23,015 nt of DNA from Deltaproteobacteria bacterium (GCA_013151365.1 JAADIK010000005.1:1-23015); one strand, 5' to 3'; numbered from the stretch's first letter, positions 1-9,931 are shown. The notes: generated from the letters alone by a model not told the origin. Program-made: numbers and translations.

Positions 1-188
1 AAGCCGTCACAGGCACCCCATCTTCACGCGGTCACTTCCGCCCGCATAGAGGGGCTATCGGAGTCTCCCTTCGGTCGCTTACCTGCGAACGAAAGCGACT
101 ACGTAAATCTGTGGCGCCTGTGACGGCTTACAAGTTGGATGAAAAGAATAACGTAGAGTTTCACACCCTGTGACCAGTTACATTCCCG
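1..188. repeat. Palindromic repeat element A, copy 1 (with flank)
   Basis: Bases 1-14 pair perfectly with 116-129, forming a 14-bp outer stem that may extend past the window edge. The core carries motifs shared with the copies at 6516-6625 and 21756-21871: CACAGGCACCCCATCTT near the left arm, a GCATAGAGGGGCTAT-type centre, and TACGTAAATCTGTGG near the right arm. This copy has about 24 extra bases around 60-84, which can form their own small hairpin. After the stem, a flank of about 55 nt ending in CACACCCTGTGACCAGTTAC (161-180) is homologous to the flank of copy 2. No coding frame fits. It could be a non-autonomous mobile element, a REP-like repeat or a structured RNA; the sequence alone does not decide. 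Confidence 0.8.
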
Positions 189-737
189 GCACGTTTGTTG
201 CAACCCCTGTGAAAAAAGTCGTCTTTTGCTAAGAAATCTGAAATGCGAAGCAATAATTTTTCTGCATTATCCAGGAAAAATAAGAGTCTGAGCCCGGCGC
301 ACTCTGTAGCGTCCGGTTAGAGAATTGCATTAACCCGCATTCCACCCAATGTCCCTCGGCCGAGTTCCAGAGGCAACCGGCCGTTGTCAATGACTCTTAA
401 AGATCGGTCCCGCGTACAGTCTTGTCCTGCCGGGGAAAAGCCGGACTCTGTCCGGTATTTTCCCGGGTTCTGCCGGAAGATGATTGCGCCGGCAATGATG
501 CCGGCCCGAATGATGATATGAGTTGCGGCTTGAGCAATTGCTCCATGTCTTTTGGCAACTGCAAGAATAAGTCTGCTCTTGGCCGCCTTTGAAATACTCC
601 AAGATTGGCACCGTATTCTCCATTAACGGATCATTGACCCATTCCATTTTGTCAAGGAAATGGATCGATTGCCGTAAAAGAACACCAAAAGCCCGGCCTC
701 TGATGGCATGAATTCTCGTCAATATTTTACCCTGAAT
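189..737. other. Gene-poor stretch, no supported gene
   Basis: No convincing coding region is visible. The longest frame is 111 codons on the minus strand (387-722). Its first part (residues 1-47) reads like plausible protein, but the second half is rich in Cys, His, Arg and Ser in the manner of an out-of-frame translation. It has no recognisable domain and a poor start context. A decayed gene with a frameshift near position 585 is possible, since another minus-strand frame continues openly from there to about 320, but I recognise no family in either part. Part of this stretch must hold the promoter region of the downstream porin. Confidence 0.4.
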
Positions 738-797
738 AAGGAGGTGGTGAAAAATGAAGTGAAACTGATTCGTTATAGGGAGAAGGATTGTGTTTAA
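738..797 (+). other. Possible 16-codon leader ORF with strong SD
   Basis: A perfect Shine-Dalgarno sequence AAGGAGG (738-744) stands about 110 bases upstream of the porin start but belongs to no long gene. GTG at 747 opens a 16-codon frame (VKNEVKLIRYREKDCV) ending with TAA at 795-797. Its spacing from the SD is only 2 bases. ATG at 754 is better spaced but is followed after one codon by TGA. The stop lies inside the left arm of the dyad at 792-821. This could be a leader peptide, a remnant, or chance. Confidence 0.25.
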
Positions 798-821
798 GTC
801 GTTATTTCCCTGGGCTTAAAC
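792..821. promoter_or_regulatory. Dyad upstream of porin
   Basis: GTTTAAG (792-798) and CTTAAAC (815-821) form a 7-bp perfect inverted repeat with a 16-base spacer, 37 bases upstream of the porin GTG. The position suits an operator or a 5' UTR hairpin. I do not recognise it as the box of a known regulator. Confidence 0.35.
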
Positions 822-858
822 GAGGTCATGTGCAAAAAATAGGGATTGGAGATAAGAA

Positions 859-2013
859 GTGAAAAAAAAGATTCTCTCGACAAGTGTAGTCGTCGCGGCT
901 TTCCTTGCCGCTTCTATTCTGCCGGCAACCGTAAACGCCGCCGTTACCATTGTTAATAAAGATGTAGGCGGCCAGAAACTGAAAGTCAAACTGTTCGGCT
1001 ACTCTCAAATTACGGCGGAAAGCGGCAACGGTCTCGGCCACAGCGCCACTGACGAGAAAAACGACCTGCGCTTCGGCGCCGACCGTGTTCGTCTCGGCTA
1101 CAAACTCAGCCTGGGCAAGGCCTTCAGTAAATTGCAGATCGATTTCAACAAGACCGATTCATCCTCAAACCCCGGCCAGGCGGATGAAATCATCAAGGAC
1201 GCCGTGGTCGGCTACAAGTTCGACCAAGCCGCGTCTTTCAAAATCGGTCAGTTCAAAACCCCGGTCGGCATGGACTTCAACACCTCGGGCGCCAAGCTGG
1301 ACGTCACCAAGCGCGGCATGGAAAAGAAACTGGTCCTCGAGCGTTCTGCGGGCGCCATGTTGAGCGGCCGCAAGATCGGCGGTATTTTCGGCTACGATGT
1401 CGGCATCTTCAACCCGGCTACGCGTAGTGCCGCAGTCGGTGACCCTGATAGTCTGAAATCGGCGGCAACGGAACATGGTGCCCCCGGCAACGATTACGCC
1501 TATGCGCTTCGGGGCATGGTTGACTGGCAAAAACTTCATGTAGAGGTTTCTTACGGTAAGTCCGGGGAGGCTGCCGGCAGCAAATATGCCACAGGTACCA
1601 GAGATGCGGATTATTCCGTCTGGGATATCGGCGCCTCCTACAAGTGGAACGACCTGACCCTGAAGGGCGAATATATCGCCGGCAGCGATGTAAAGGGGGT
1701 GAACGGCCAGGATGAAACAGTCTGGTACCTGCATGCCGGTTACCGGTTTACCCCCATGCTTGAAGGCGTTGTCCGCCACTACCAGGCCAGGTACGAGAAG
1801 GGCGCAGTGACGGCGGACCTGGGGAATACATACCTTGGTCTCAACCTCTTCCTGAACCAGTCATCCATCTATCAGGCCCGCGTCCAGTTGAACTACGTGA
1901 TTGCCAGTGGTGATGACGGTTGGGGGGCGAACTCCTATGTCAAGCAATCGGGCGTTGTCACAAAGGGCTATGCGGATAACGTAATCCTCCTGCAGTTCCA
2001 GGTAGGATTCTAA
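859..2013 (+). CDS. Outer-membrane porin (phosphate-selective porin O/P-like)
   Basis: A 384-residue protein predicted to form a beta-barrel channel in the outer membrane. It begins with a Sec signal peptide: KKK, then a hydrophobic stretch and a likely cleavage after VNA (about residue 27). The rest shows alternating amphipathic strands, a segment KIGQFKTPVGMDF (about residues 130-142) typical of Porin_O_P family barrels, and a C-terminal phenylalanine (LLQFQVGF), the usual BAM recognition signal. The start is GTG at 859, preceded by GGAG at about 847-850. The gene is monocistronic: a strong terminator follows directly. Substrate specificity cannot be read from the sequence; phosphate selectivity is only a family label. 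The next gene (glgP) is convergent. Confidence 0.85.
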   Translation: MKKKILSTSVVVAAFLAASILPATVNAAVTIVNKDVGGQKLKVKLFGYSQITAESGNGLGHSATDEKNDLRFGADRVRLGYKLSLGKAFSKLQIDFNKTDSSSNPGQADEIIKDAVVGYKFDQAASFKIGQFKTPVGMDFNTSGAKLDVTKRGMEKKLVLERSAGAMLSGRKIGGIFGYDVGIFNPATRSAAVGDPDSLKSAATEHGAPGNDYAYALRGMVDWQKLHVEVSYGKSGEAAGSKYATGTRDADYSVWDIGASYKWNDLTLKGEYIAGSDVKGVNGQDETVWYLHAGYRFTPMLEGVVRHYQARYEKGAVTADLGNTYLGLNLFLNQSSIYQARVQLNYVIASGDDGWGANSYVKQSGVVTKGYADNVILLQFQVGF

Positions 2014-2042
2014 GGTTATCTGATAATCCGTTTCAGCAATTC

Positions 2043-2084
2043 AAAAAAGGACCGGTCGGGATCAGCCCGACCGGTCCTTTTTTT
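2043..2084 (+). terminator. Rho-independent terminator of the porin gene
   Basis: GGACCGGTCGGG and CCCGACCGGTCC form a 12-bp perfect stem with a 5-base loop. It is flanked by a run of A on the left and seven T on the right, so it may work in both directions. It lies 30 bases after the porin stop. Confidence 0.95.
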
Positions 2085-2097
2085 GTATCGTTATACC

Positions 2098-2143
2098 TTG
2101 TATCCGTGAACGTTCGGGAACGGTGCAGGTGCAAGGCGGCAAC
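2098..2143 (+). repeat. Family B repeat, truncated copy (B3)
   Basis: About 45 bases starting ATCCGTGAACGTTCGG and ending GCAAGGCGGCAAC match, with a few substitutions, the first 45 bases of the family B elements that flank htpG (9932-10151 and 7707-7922). The match stops abruptly at 2143. It sits directly behind the porin terminator. A GC-rich inverted repeat (ACCCGG/CCGGGT, 2154-2179) follows and may end glgP transcripts, but it has no T-run. Confidence 0.7.
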
Positions 2144-2196
2144 CCCGGGAGCTACCCGGCCCGGACGGGCTCACCGGGTCTTGGTCGGCGGGTTTC

Positions 2197-4725
2197 TCAA
2201 TGCTCCCATAAAATCTGGTGCGCTTCCAACGGAATCTTCGCCTGCGGATGAGAAGGGATGACTCGTACGGTATAATCGGTTGCCGGCCGTTGAGTCGTGA
2301 CCGTATAGGTATACAGATAGCCGTGAACGGCGCCGATAAGCGGCTCGGTATTTTTCATCGGATAGACTTCCGCCGCCTGTTCGCCCAGGGGATCCGCATA
2401 GAGCTCAACCTGTACTGTCTCCGGGGCCAGGTCATCGAGATAGACCTGAACCGTGAAAAAAATACTTTTGTCGACGGCCTTGCTTTCCAGGCGGCCAAAA
2501 CGAATGCCGGGCCAATGCTGCTCAAGTTTTGTTTCCCATTGGTTAATCTGCCGGGCAATTGCCGTATCAGTCGTTCGAAGAATCACGGCCGCCGCCATCT
2601 CAATATAATATTTTTCCGTATATTCTCTTACCATTCGATTGGCGGAGAAGCGGGGGGTCAACTCCGCCATGCTGTGACGCATGAGATGGACCCAGCGTTC
2701 CGGAATGCCCTTGGCGTTACGTTGATAGTAGAGGGGAATAATTTCATCTGCCAGCAGGGTATACAGATCATGGGCCTCTTTTGCGTCCCACGTCGGATCG
2801 TTATCATGCAGACCGCCGTCACCCAATGACCAGCCTATCTCCCGGTTCCAGGCCGCCGCCCACCAACCATCCAGTTCCGAGACGTTCAGGCCGCCGTTGG
2901 CCAGTATTTTCATGCCGCTGGTGCCGCAGGCTTCCCAGGGACGACGCGGGGTGTTGAGCCAAAGATCAACACCCTGCACCAGGTGTTCCGCCACCAGCAG
3001 GTCGTAGTCAACGAGAAAGACGACTTGCTGCTCCAGATGAAACTTACGAATGAAATTGATCCAGGCCCGGATCATGGCCTGCCCTTCATGGTCCTGCGGA
3101 TGGGCCTTGCCGGCAATGATCAGCTGGAGCGGCCGGTCATTATCCTGGAGCAGGTGCGCTAATCGTTCCGGTTCATGCAACAGCAGGTTCGGACGTTTGT
3201 AGGAGGTAAAACGGCGGGCAAAGCCGAGTGTCAAAACGTTCGGGTCGAAAATCGTTTCCGCCGCGAGCTGTTTATGGGCTGCCGAACCGTGTAGGGCCTG
3301 TTGCCGGGCCAGTTGTTGACGTAACCAGGTAATCAGGCGTAGACGGTTTCGGGTCCGCATCGCCCATAGCTGCTCAGCGGAAATTTTCATGATTGCCGTT
3401 TCAAGATCCTGCAGGTTTTCATGCCAGCGTTCTTTGCCGCAGGCATCTGTCCACAGGCGATCGGATTCCGGGGAATCCCAGCTTGGCACATGCACGCCGT
3501 TGGTAACATGGCCGACCGGTACTTCTCCGGCCGGCCAACGGGGAAAGAGCGGTTGGAATATACTGCGGCTGACCCGGCCATGCAGCCGGCTGACACCGTT
3601 AACGGCGCCACAGCCGTGCATGGCCAGCCAGGCCATATGAAAGGGTTCCTGGCCGCCGGCGCCCCGGATATCGGTTCGTCCCCGGGCCAGCAGGTCCTTG
3701 CATGAAATACCGAGGTCGGCGGCATACTCTTTCATGTATTGTTCGAATAACCAGGGGGCGAAACGGTCAAAACCGGCTTCCACCGGGGTGTGAGTGGTAA
3801 ACAGGTTGCCGGCCCGGGTTGCGGTCAAGGCCACCTCAAAGGGAACCCGGTGTTGTATCATGAAAAACCGGGCTCGCTCCAGGACGACAAAGGCTGCATG
3901 CCCCTCGTTGAGGTGGCAGATTTCCGGGGTGATATGCAGGGCCTGCAGGAGACGATAGCCGCCGATTCCCAGGACGATTTCCTGTTGCAGGCGCATTTCC
4001 GGGCCGCCGCCATAGAGCTCGCTGGTGATTCCCCTGTCGGCGGGACTGTTAAGCGGATCGTTGCTGTCCAGGAGATAGAGGATAACCCGGCCGACCATGA
4101 CCTGCCATGTCCGCAGCCGCAGTATCCTGCCGGGCAGGCTCACTTCCACAAAGAGCCATTCGCCGTCATCATCGCGTACCGGCTGGATGGGCAATTGCGT
4201 GGGATCGCTGTACGGGAAGAAAACCAGCTGGTTCCCCTGGGCGTCCAGCCCCTGGCGAAAATATCCCTGCTGGTATAACAGGCCGATACCGATGACCGGT
4301 ATCCCGAGTTCGCTGCCGGCCTTGAGGTAGTCGGCGGCCAGCACCCCAAGCCCGCCGGAATAGATGGGCAGGGACTCGTCCAGGCCGAACTCCATGCTGA
4401 AGTAGGCGATTGTGGACAGGTCCGACTCCGGCCAGCTCTGCTGAAACCACGTCGGCCGTTCACGGGCGGTGTTCTGTTCCTGGCGCAGTTCGCGTAACAG
4501 GGAGGTAAAGCCGGTATCCGTCGTCAAGCTGAGCAGGTACTTTCTGCTGACCGTCTGGAGAATAAGCCACGGGTTGTGGGTACGGCTCCAGAGATCGGGG
4601 TCGATCCGTTGCCATAGTTTGTCGGCGGCATGGCTCCAGGACCAGCGCAGATCAAGGGCCAGTTCCCGCAGTTCGGACAATTCTTCCGGAAGATCGGAGA
4701 GTGGCATGCCGTATGAAGTTGTCAT
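2197..4725 (-). CDS. glgP: Alpha-glucan phosphorylase
   Basis: An 842-residue glycogen/maltodextrin phosphorylase (EC 2.4.1.1) of the alpha-glucan phosphorylase type found in many bacteria and archaea. It releases glucose-1-phosphate from alpha-1,4-glucans in the cytoplasm. The N-terminus (about 10-100) carries the DUF3417-type domain with the LRELALDLRWSWSHAADKLW segment. The pyridoxal-phosphate site is EACGTSGMKILANGG, with Lys606 as the PLP lysine. THTPVEAGFDRF and GFARRFTSYKRP are further family motifs. The start is ATG at 4725 behind AGGAGG with good spacing. It lies 38 bp downstream of eno on the same strand, so the two probably form one transcript linking glycogen mobilisation to lower glycolysis. 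Confidence 0.95.
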   Translation of the reverse strand: MTTSYGMPLSDLPEELSELRELALDLRWSWSHAADKLWQRIDPDLWSRTHNPWLILQTVSRKYLLSLTTDTGFTSLLRELRQEQNTARERPTWFQQSWPESDLSTIAYFSMEFGLDESLPIYSGGLGVLAADYLKAGSELGIPVIGIGLLYQQGYFRQGLDAQGNQLVFFPYSDPTQLPIQPVRDDDGEWLFVEVSLPGRILRLRTWQVMVGRVILYLLDSNDPLNSPADRGITSELYGGGPEMRLQQEIVLGIGGYRLLQALHITPEICHLNEGHAAFVVLERARFFMIQHRVPFEVALTATRAGNLFTTHTPVEAGFDRFAPWLFEQYMKEYAADLGISCKDLLARGRTDIRGAGGQEPFHMAWLAMHGCGAVNGVSRLHGRVSRSIFQPLFPRWPAGEVPVGHVTNGVHVPSWDSPESDRLWTDACGKERWHENLQDLETAIMKISAEQLWAMRTRNRLRLITWLRQQLARQQALHGSAAHKQLAAETIFDPNVLTLGFARRFTSYKRPNLLLHEPERLAHLLQDNDRPLQLIIAGKAHPQDHEGQAMIRAWINFIRKFHLEQQVVFLVDYDLLVAEHLVQGVDLWLNTPRRPWEACGTSGMKILANGGLNVSELDGWWAAAWNREIGWSLGDGGLHDNDPTWDAKEAHDLYTLLADEIIPLYYQRNAKGIPERWVHLMRHSMAELTPRFSANRMVREYTEKYYIEMAAAVILRTTDTAIARQINQWETKLEQHWPGIRFGRLESKAVDKSIFFTVQVYLDDLAPETVQVELYADPLGEQAAEVYPMKNTEPLIGAVHGYLYTYTVTTQRPATDYTVRVIPSHPQAKIPLEAHQILWEH

Positions 4726-4763
4726 GAAAACCTCCTGTATACTGCTGTTGTCGATACCCCCGG

Positions 4764-6080
4764 TTACCCCCTGCCGCCCCGGTGAAGTCCGGGCGGGACA
4801 ACATAGGCGCCGGTCCCGGCATAGCGGGCGGCAGGTCCCAGCTCCTCCTCGATCCGCAGCAACTGGTTGTATTTTTCCACCCGTTCACCGCGGGCCGGAG
4901 CCCCGGTCTTGAGGTGCCCCGTATCCAGGGCCACGGTCATGTCGGCGATGAAACTGTCCACGGTCTCCCCGGAGCGATGCGAGACAAAGGCGCCCCAGCC
5001 GTGGTCGCGGGCCATCCGGGTTGCGGCGATTGTCTCGGTCAGGGTGCCGATCTGGTTGAGTTTGATCAGGACGGCGTTGGCGACCCCCTCCTTGATGCCG
5101 CGGGCAATCAGTTCCACGTTGGTGCAAAACAGATCGTCGCCGACCAGTTCAAGCCGGCTGCCCAGGTGGCTCATGAGTATTTTCCAGCCCTCCCAGTCGT
5201 CCTGGGCCATACCGTCTTCCAGCAGGACCAGGGGATAGCTGTCCGCCAGCTGCCGGTAATAGGCGGCCATCTCCGCGGCCGCCAGTTTCCGGCCCTCGCT
5301 GCGCAGGTGGTAGCGGCCGTCCTCGTAGAATTCACTGGCGGCCGGATCGCAAGCAATGCCCACGTCTTTACCGGGTTGCAGGCCGGCGGCGGAAATCGCG
5401 GCGGTAATCAATTCGAATGGCTCTTCATTGGAACGGACTTGCGGGGCAAAGCCGCCTTCGTCGCCCACTCCGACCGACAGCCCCTGTTTTTCAAGGATGG
5501 CCTGCAGGGCGTGGTAGACCTCGCTTCCCCATTCAAGGGCCTGGCGGAAACCGGCGGCGCCATAGGGGGCGATCATGTATTCCTGGAAATCGGCTCCCTG
5601 CCAGTGGGCGTGGACCCCGCCGTTGAGAATGTTCATGTGGGGGACCGGCAGCCGGGTCGCTCCCGGGCCGCCGAGGTACTGAAACAATCGCAGCCCGCTG
5701 GCCCGGGCGGCCGCCCGGGCGACTGCCAGCGAGACCCCGAGGATTGCATTGGCACCCAGCCGGGCCTTGTTGGGGGTGCCGTCAAGGGCTATCATGGTTT
5801 GGTCGATCTGCGCCTGCCTTCGTACATCCATCCCCCGGAGGTGTGGTGCTATCGTCTCCCGGACGTTGGCCACGGCCTGCAATACCCCCTGGCCGCGAAA
5901 ACGACCGCTGTCGCCGTCGCGCAGTTCCACCGCCTCGCGGCTGCCGGTTGAAGCCCCGGCCGGGACGGCGGCCCGGGCCCGGGTTCCGTCCATAAGTTCG
6001 CAGTCCACCTCCACGGTCGGCTTACCCCGGGAGTCGAGAATTTCACGGGCCGTAACTGATTGAATAGCGAATTTATTCAT
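4764..6080 (-). CDS. eno: Enolase (phosphopyruvate hydratase)
   Basis: A 438-residue enolase (EC 4.2.1.11) that interconverts 2-phosphoglycerate and phosphoenolpyruvate. All catalytic positions are visible: ARE-ILDSRG near the N-terminus, Glu208 in GDEGGFAP, the metal ligands in CDPAASEFY, LLEDG and VGDDLF, catalytic Lys340 in LIKLNQIGTLTET, and SHRSGET. The substrate loop reads GGVHAHWQGADFQEYM instead of the common bacterial GG-HADNNVDIQEFM, so this is a divergent branch, but His and Glu are kept. ATG at 6080 follows GGGAGA with 6-base spacing. It is the first gene of an eno-glgP unit. A possible second enolase elsewhere in the genome cannot be excluded. Confidence 0.96.
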   Translation of the reverse strand: MNKFAIQSVTAREILDSRGKPTVEVDCELMDGTRARAAVPAGASTGSREAVELRDGDSGRFRGQGVLQAVANVRETIAPHLRGMDVRRQAQIDQTMIALDGTPNKARLGANAILGVSLAVARAAARASGLRLFQYLGGPGATRLPVPHMNILNGGVHAHWQGADFQEYMIAPYGAAGFRQALEWGSEVYHALQAILEKQGLSVGVGDEGGFAPQVRSNEEPFELITAAISAAGLQPGKDVGIACDPAASEFYEDGRYHLRSEGRKLAAAEMAAYYRQLADSYPLVLLEDGMAQDDWEGWKILMSHLGSRLELVGDDLFCTNVELIARGIKEGVANAVLIKLNQIGTLTETIAATRMARDHGWGAFVSHRSGETVDSFIADMTVALDTGHLKTGAPARGERVEKYNQLLRIEEELGPAARYAGTGAYVVPPGLHRGGRG

Positions 6081-6129
6081 GTCGTTCTCCCTCTTTCGTT
6101 TTTATATCCCCGCCGGTCTCATAGTCAGA

Positions 6130-6186
6130 GACGCTAATAGGAAATATGATCACCATTCGCCATAATTGCAACCCGGTCATTGCAAT
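6130..6186 (-). promoter_or_regulatory. Candidate eno promoter with ATTGCAAT repeats
   Basis: On the minus strand, TTGCAA and CATATT are separated by 17 bases, about 65 bases upstream of eno, which resembles a weak sigma-70 promoter (four matches in each hexamer). Overlapping the -35 region, ATTGCAAC (6165-6172) and ATTGCAAT (6179-6186) are repeated with a 6-base gap and could be an operator. Assigned on sequence resemblance only. Confidence 0.35.
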
Positions 6187-6463
6187 CTGTTTGGGTTGTC
6201 TTGGTAAACTCGTACGGGCAATATCCCCGAGGTTGCTGCCTCTGGTGAACTGTTACGTCTCGGGAGCAATGCCGGTTTGAGGCTCATGGAATCGATACCG
6301 AACTCCACCAGATATAGGTATGAAAATAGACCCGGGAACATATATTCCCGGCTGATGACTGATTGGTGGTATTGCGGAGATCGGGCAAAAAAGGATCGTT
6401 TCAGGAGGATGTCCACTCGTTTGTTTAAACGAGTGGGCGAGATCGCGGAGACGGCCCGGCCCG
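6187..6463. other. Gene-poor stretch with a perfect hairpin at 6413-6436
   Basis: No supported gene is present; the short frames on both strands have poor starts and no recognisable product. The notable feature is a perfect 10-bp stem, CCACTCGTTT (6413-6422) and AAACGAGTGG (6427-6436), closed by the loop GTTT. No T-run follows on either strand, so it is not a classical terminator. Confidence 0.6.
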
Positions 6464-6625
6464 GCGTAACTGGTCACAGGGTGTGGAATCTGCGCTATAT
6501 GATTTGCATCTAACCCGTAAGCAGCCACAGGTGCCACAGATTTACGTAGTCGCTTCCGTTCGCTATAGTCCCTCTATGCGAGAGGGAGCGACCGCGTAAA
6601 GATGGGGTGCCTGTGGCTGCTTACG
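6464..6625. repeat. Palindromic repeat element A, copy 2 (inverted relative to copy 1)
   Basis: The outer stem is 16 bp and perfect: 6516-6531 (CGTAAGCAGCCACAGG) with 6610-6625. Read on the minus strand, the core matches copy 1, including CACAGGCACCCCATCTT, GCATAGAGGGACTATAG and GACTACGTAAATCTGTGG. Inner segments also pair (TTTACG with CGTAAA, GTCGCT with AGCGAC), so the whole element can fold as one long hairpin. The flank 6464-6515 is the inverted counterpart of the copy 1 flank, including GTAACTGGTCACAGGGTGTG. It begins 13 bases after the pcm stop, in the 3' UTR position, so it may also act as a terminator. Confidence 0.85.
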
Positions 6626-6638
6626 GCCCGGCCGGGCT

Positions 6639-7307
6639 TCAGGTTGTCCAGCCATGCACTCCTATGAGATTGACAAAGCGCACCGTCTCGATGGTTTTTG
6701 TCGTGATTTCGCCATGGTTTTTTTCGAGAAGCTGCAGGTCCTGCAAATATTGATCGCCGACCGGAATGATCATCCGCCCCGGGTCGGCAAGCTGGTCAAC
6801 GAGCGGTTGCGGAATCTTTGGTCCTCCGGCTGTCACGATGATCCCGTCAAAGGGGGCCTCGTCGGGCCAGCCGATGGTGCCGTCGTCGAGCCGGGAAACG
6901 ATGTTGTGATAATGGAGGCGGTCAAATATCTTGCGGGCCCGAACCAGCAGGGCGTCGATTCTTTCAATGGTAAAGACCCTTTCGCATATCCGGGACAGGA
7001 CCGCGGCCTGGTAGCCCGAGCCGGTCCCGATTTCCAGGACCCGTTCTCCGCCCTTGAGCCGGAGGGTCTGGGTCATGAGCGCCACGATATAGGGTTGGGA
7101 GATGGTCTGGCCGGAGCCGATGGGCAGGGGGTGATCACCATAGGCCAACGCCGCCATGGCATCGTCCACAAAGAGATGCCGCGGCACGGTGCGCATGGCC
7201 TGCAATGTTTTCGGGTCGGTGATTCCCCGGGGGATGAGTTGTTCCTCAACCATCCGCTCCCGGTTGATATCCCAGGGTGACGGTGAGCTCACTTCACCTT
7301 TTTCCAC
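6639..7307 (-). CDS. pcm: Protein-L-isoaspartate O-methyltransferase
   Basis: A PCMT family enzyme (EC 2.1.1.77) that methylates L-isoaspartyl residues in damaged proteins using S-adenosylmethionine, a cytoplasmic repair activity. Visible motifs are PRHLFV, LPIGSGQTISQPYIVALM (substrate loop), the SAM-binding VLEIGTGSGYQAAVL, and the later motifs DGIIVTAGGPKIP and GRMIIPVG. The preferred start is GTG at 7307, which has AAGGA six bases upstream. An in-frame ATG at 7325 would add six residues but lacks an SD. Either way the gene overlaps the end of the upstream lipoprotein gene, implying translational coupling. Repeat element A2 follows right after the stop. Confidence refers to the family; the exact start is less sure. 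Confidence 0.93.
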   Translation of the reverse strand: MEKGEVSSPSPWDINRERMVEEQLIPRGITDPKTLQAMRTVPRHLFVDDAMAALAYGDHPLPIGSGQTISQPYIVALMTQTLRLKGGERVLEIGTGSGYQAAVLSRICERVFTIERIDALLVRARKIFDRLHYHNIVSRLDDGTIGWPDEAPFDGIIVTAGGPKIPQPLVDQLADPGRMIIPVGDQYLQDLQLLEKNHGEITTKTIETVRFVNLIGVHGWTT

Positions 7308-7666
7308 GTGAAATCCTTGGCCCATTCGCGATCTTTTTTGTTAAAAGATCGGAATTCACATTTGGTGACCCGGTTCCCGGACAGGGTGATAATCAGCATT
7401 TCGTAGCCGTTCGGCTTCATCATCGAGCCCACGAACGGCGTTTTTTCCAGGAAACTACGCTGCGTCTGATAATAGACGTACTCCTCGACTCCCGGAGAGA
7501 CCAGGCGGTGCCCGTCCGGCTCGCCAAGGTAACGCAGGACATCCTGGCGGCTGGAACGACCGGCCTGGATCAGGCTGGCGTCCGAGGCCAGGTGCCGGAC
7601 CGGCTTGGAGTAGCAGCCGCCAAGGAGCAGCAGGGCTGTGAGCAGGATAAAAAGGGTACGGGGCAT
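7289..7666 (-). CDS. Small lipoprotein, BamE/SmpA-like
   Basis: A 125-residue predicted lipoprotein. It starts MPRTLFILLTALLLLGGC, a type II signal peptide with lipobox LGGC, so Cys18 would be lipidated. The mature part contains IQAGRSSRQDVLRYLGEPDG, which resembles the SmpA/OmlA (BamE-like) fold motif of a turn followed by a helix and LG-P. A longer in-frame ATG exists at 7702, but ATG at 7666 has the proper SD (GGAGAGGA) and directly begins the signal peptide. The C-terminus is basic. It overlaps pcm by about 19 bp. The function is unknown; a role as an envelope assembly accessory is only suggested by the fold resemblance. Confidence 0.8.
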   Translation of the reverse strand: MPRTLFILLTALLLLGGCYSKPVRHLASDASLIQAGRSSRQDVLRYLGEPDGHRLVSPGVEEYVYYQTQRSFLEKTPFVGSMMKPNGYEMLIITLSGNRVTKCEFRSFNKKDREWAKDFTWKKVK

Positions 7667-7706
7667 GGTTTCCTCTCCGGCGATGTTGACGGACACAATC
7701 ACTTAC

Positions 7707-7922
7707 CTTGATCGGTGACGGCTTGAGGTGCTACTTTGTGCAATATACGGACTTTGTTTCATTATTGCCGAATAAATGCATTTTCCGGTTCACCGCGCCG
7801 CCCTGCGGGGCATTCGGAAGCCGCGCATCTGCTGCGCTGGCAACCGGTTGATATCACACCAGGATAATCAACCTCGTTGCCGCCTTGCATCTGCACCGTT
7901 CTCGAACGCTCACTGATTCAGG
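7707..7922 (-). repeat. Family B repeat element, copy B1
   Basis: Read on the minus strand from 7920, the first 98 bases are about 98% identical to bases 9935-10032 (copy B2). The rest is more diverged but still alignable, including TTTATTCGGCAATAATG and CAAGCCGTCA near the far end. The termini CCTGAATCAGTGA and CCTTGATCGGTGA are imperfect inverted repeats. Inside, GGCAACGAGGTTGAT and ATCAACCGGTTGCC form a hairpin. The element fills most of the 317-base gap between htpG and the lipoprotein gene; nothing coding is seen there. Confidence 0.85.
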
Positions 7923-7983
7923 ACATAGACTGTTATATATATATCGTGATCGCCTTTTTTTCAAGCCAATTGGCGGCAGGAGG

Positions 7984-9864
<1,881 letters not shown>

Positions 9865-9931
9865 GGCTGGCATCCTCTTTTTTATGGTTCAAGATGATGA
9901 TTTTGGTTATGTTTGCTGTGTTCGGTCAATA

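Noticed and set aside
387..722. 111-codon minus-strand frame as a real gene
   Set aside because: The second half has a composition typical of out-of-frame translation, no domain is recognisable, and the start context is weak. A decayed gene is possible but not shown.
1165..1779. 204-codon minus-strand frame inside the porin gene
   Set aside because: It is antisense to a clear porin with signal peptide and C-terminal Phe; the product is not recognisable, as expected for a shadow frame in GC-rich DNA.
4782..5951. 389-codon plus-strand frame antisense to enolase
   Set aside because: The enolase on the other strand has all catalytic motifs; this frame is a GC-rich shadow without domains.
9874..9931. 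Heat-shock promoter or CIRCE element for htpG
   Set aside because: No TTAGCACTC-type inverted repeat and no well-spaced sigma-32 boxes could be found; CTTGAA and CCAT occur but with wrong spacing.
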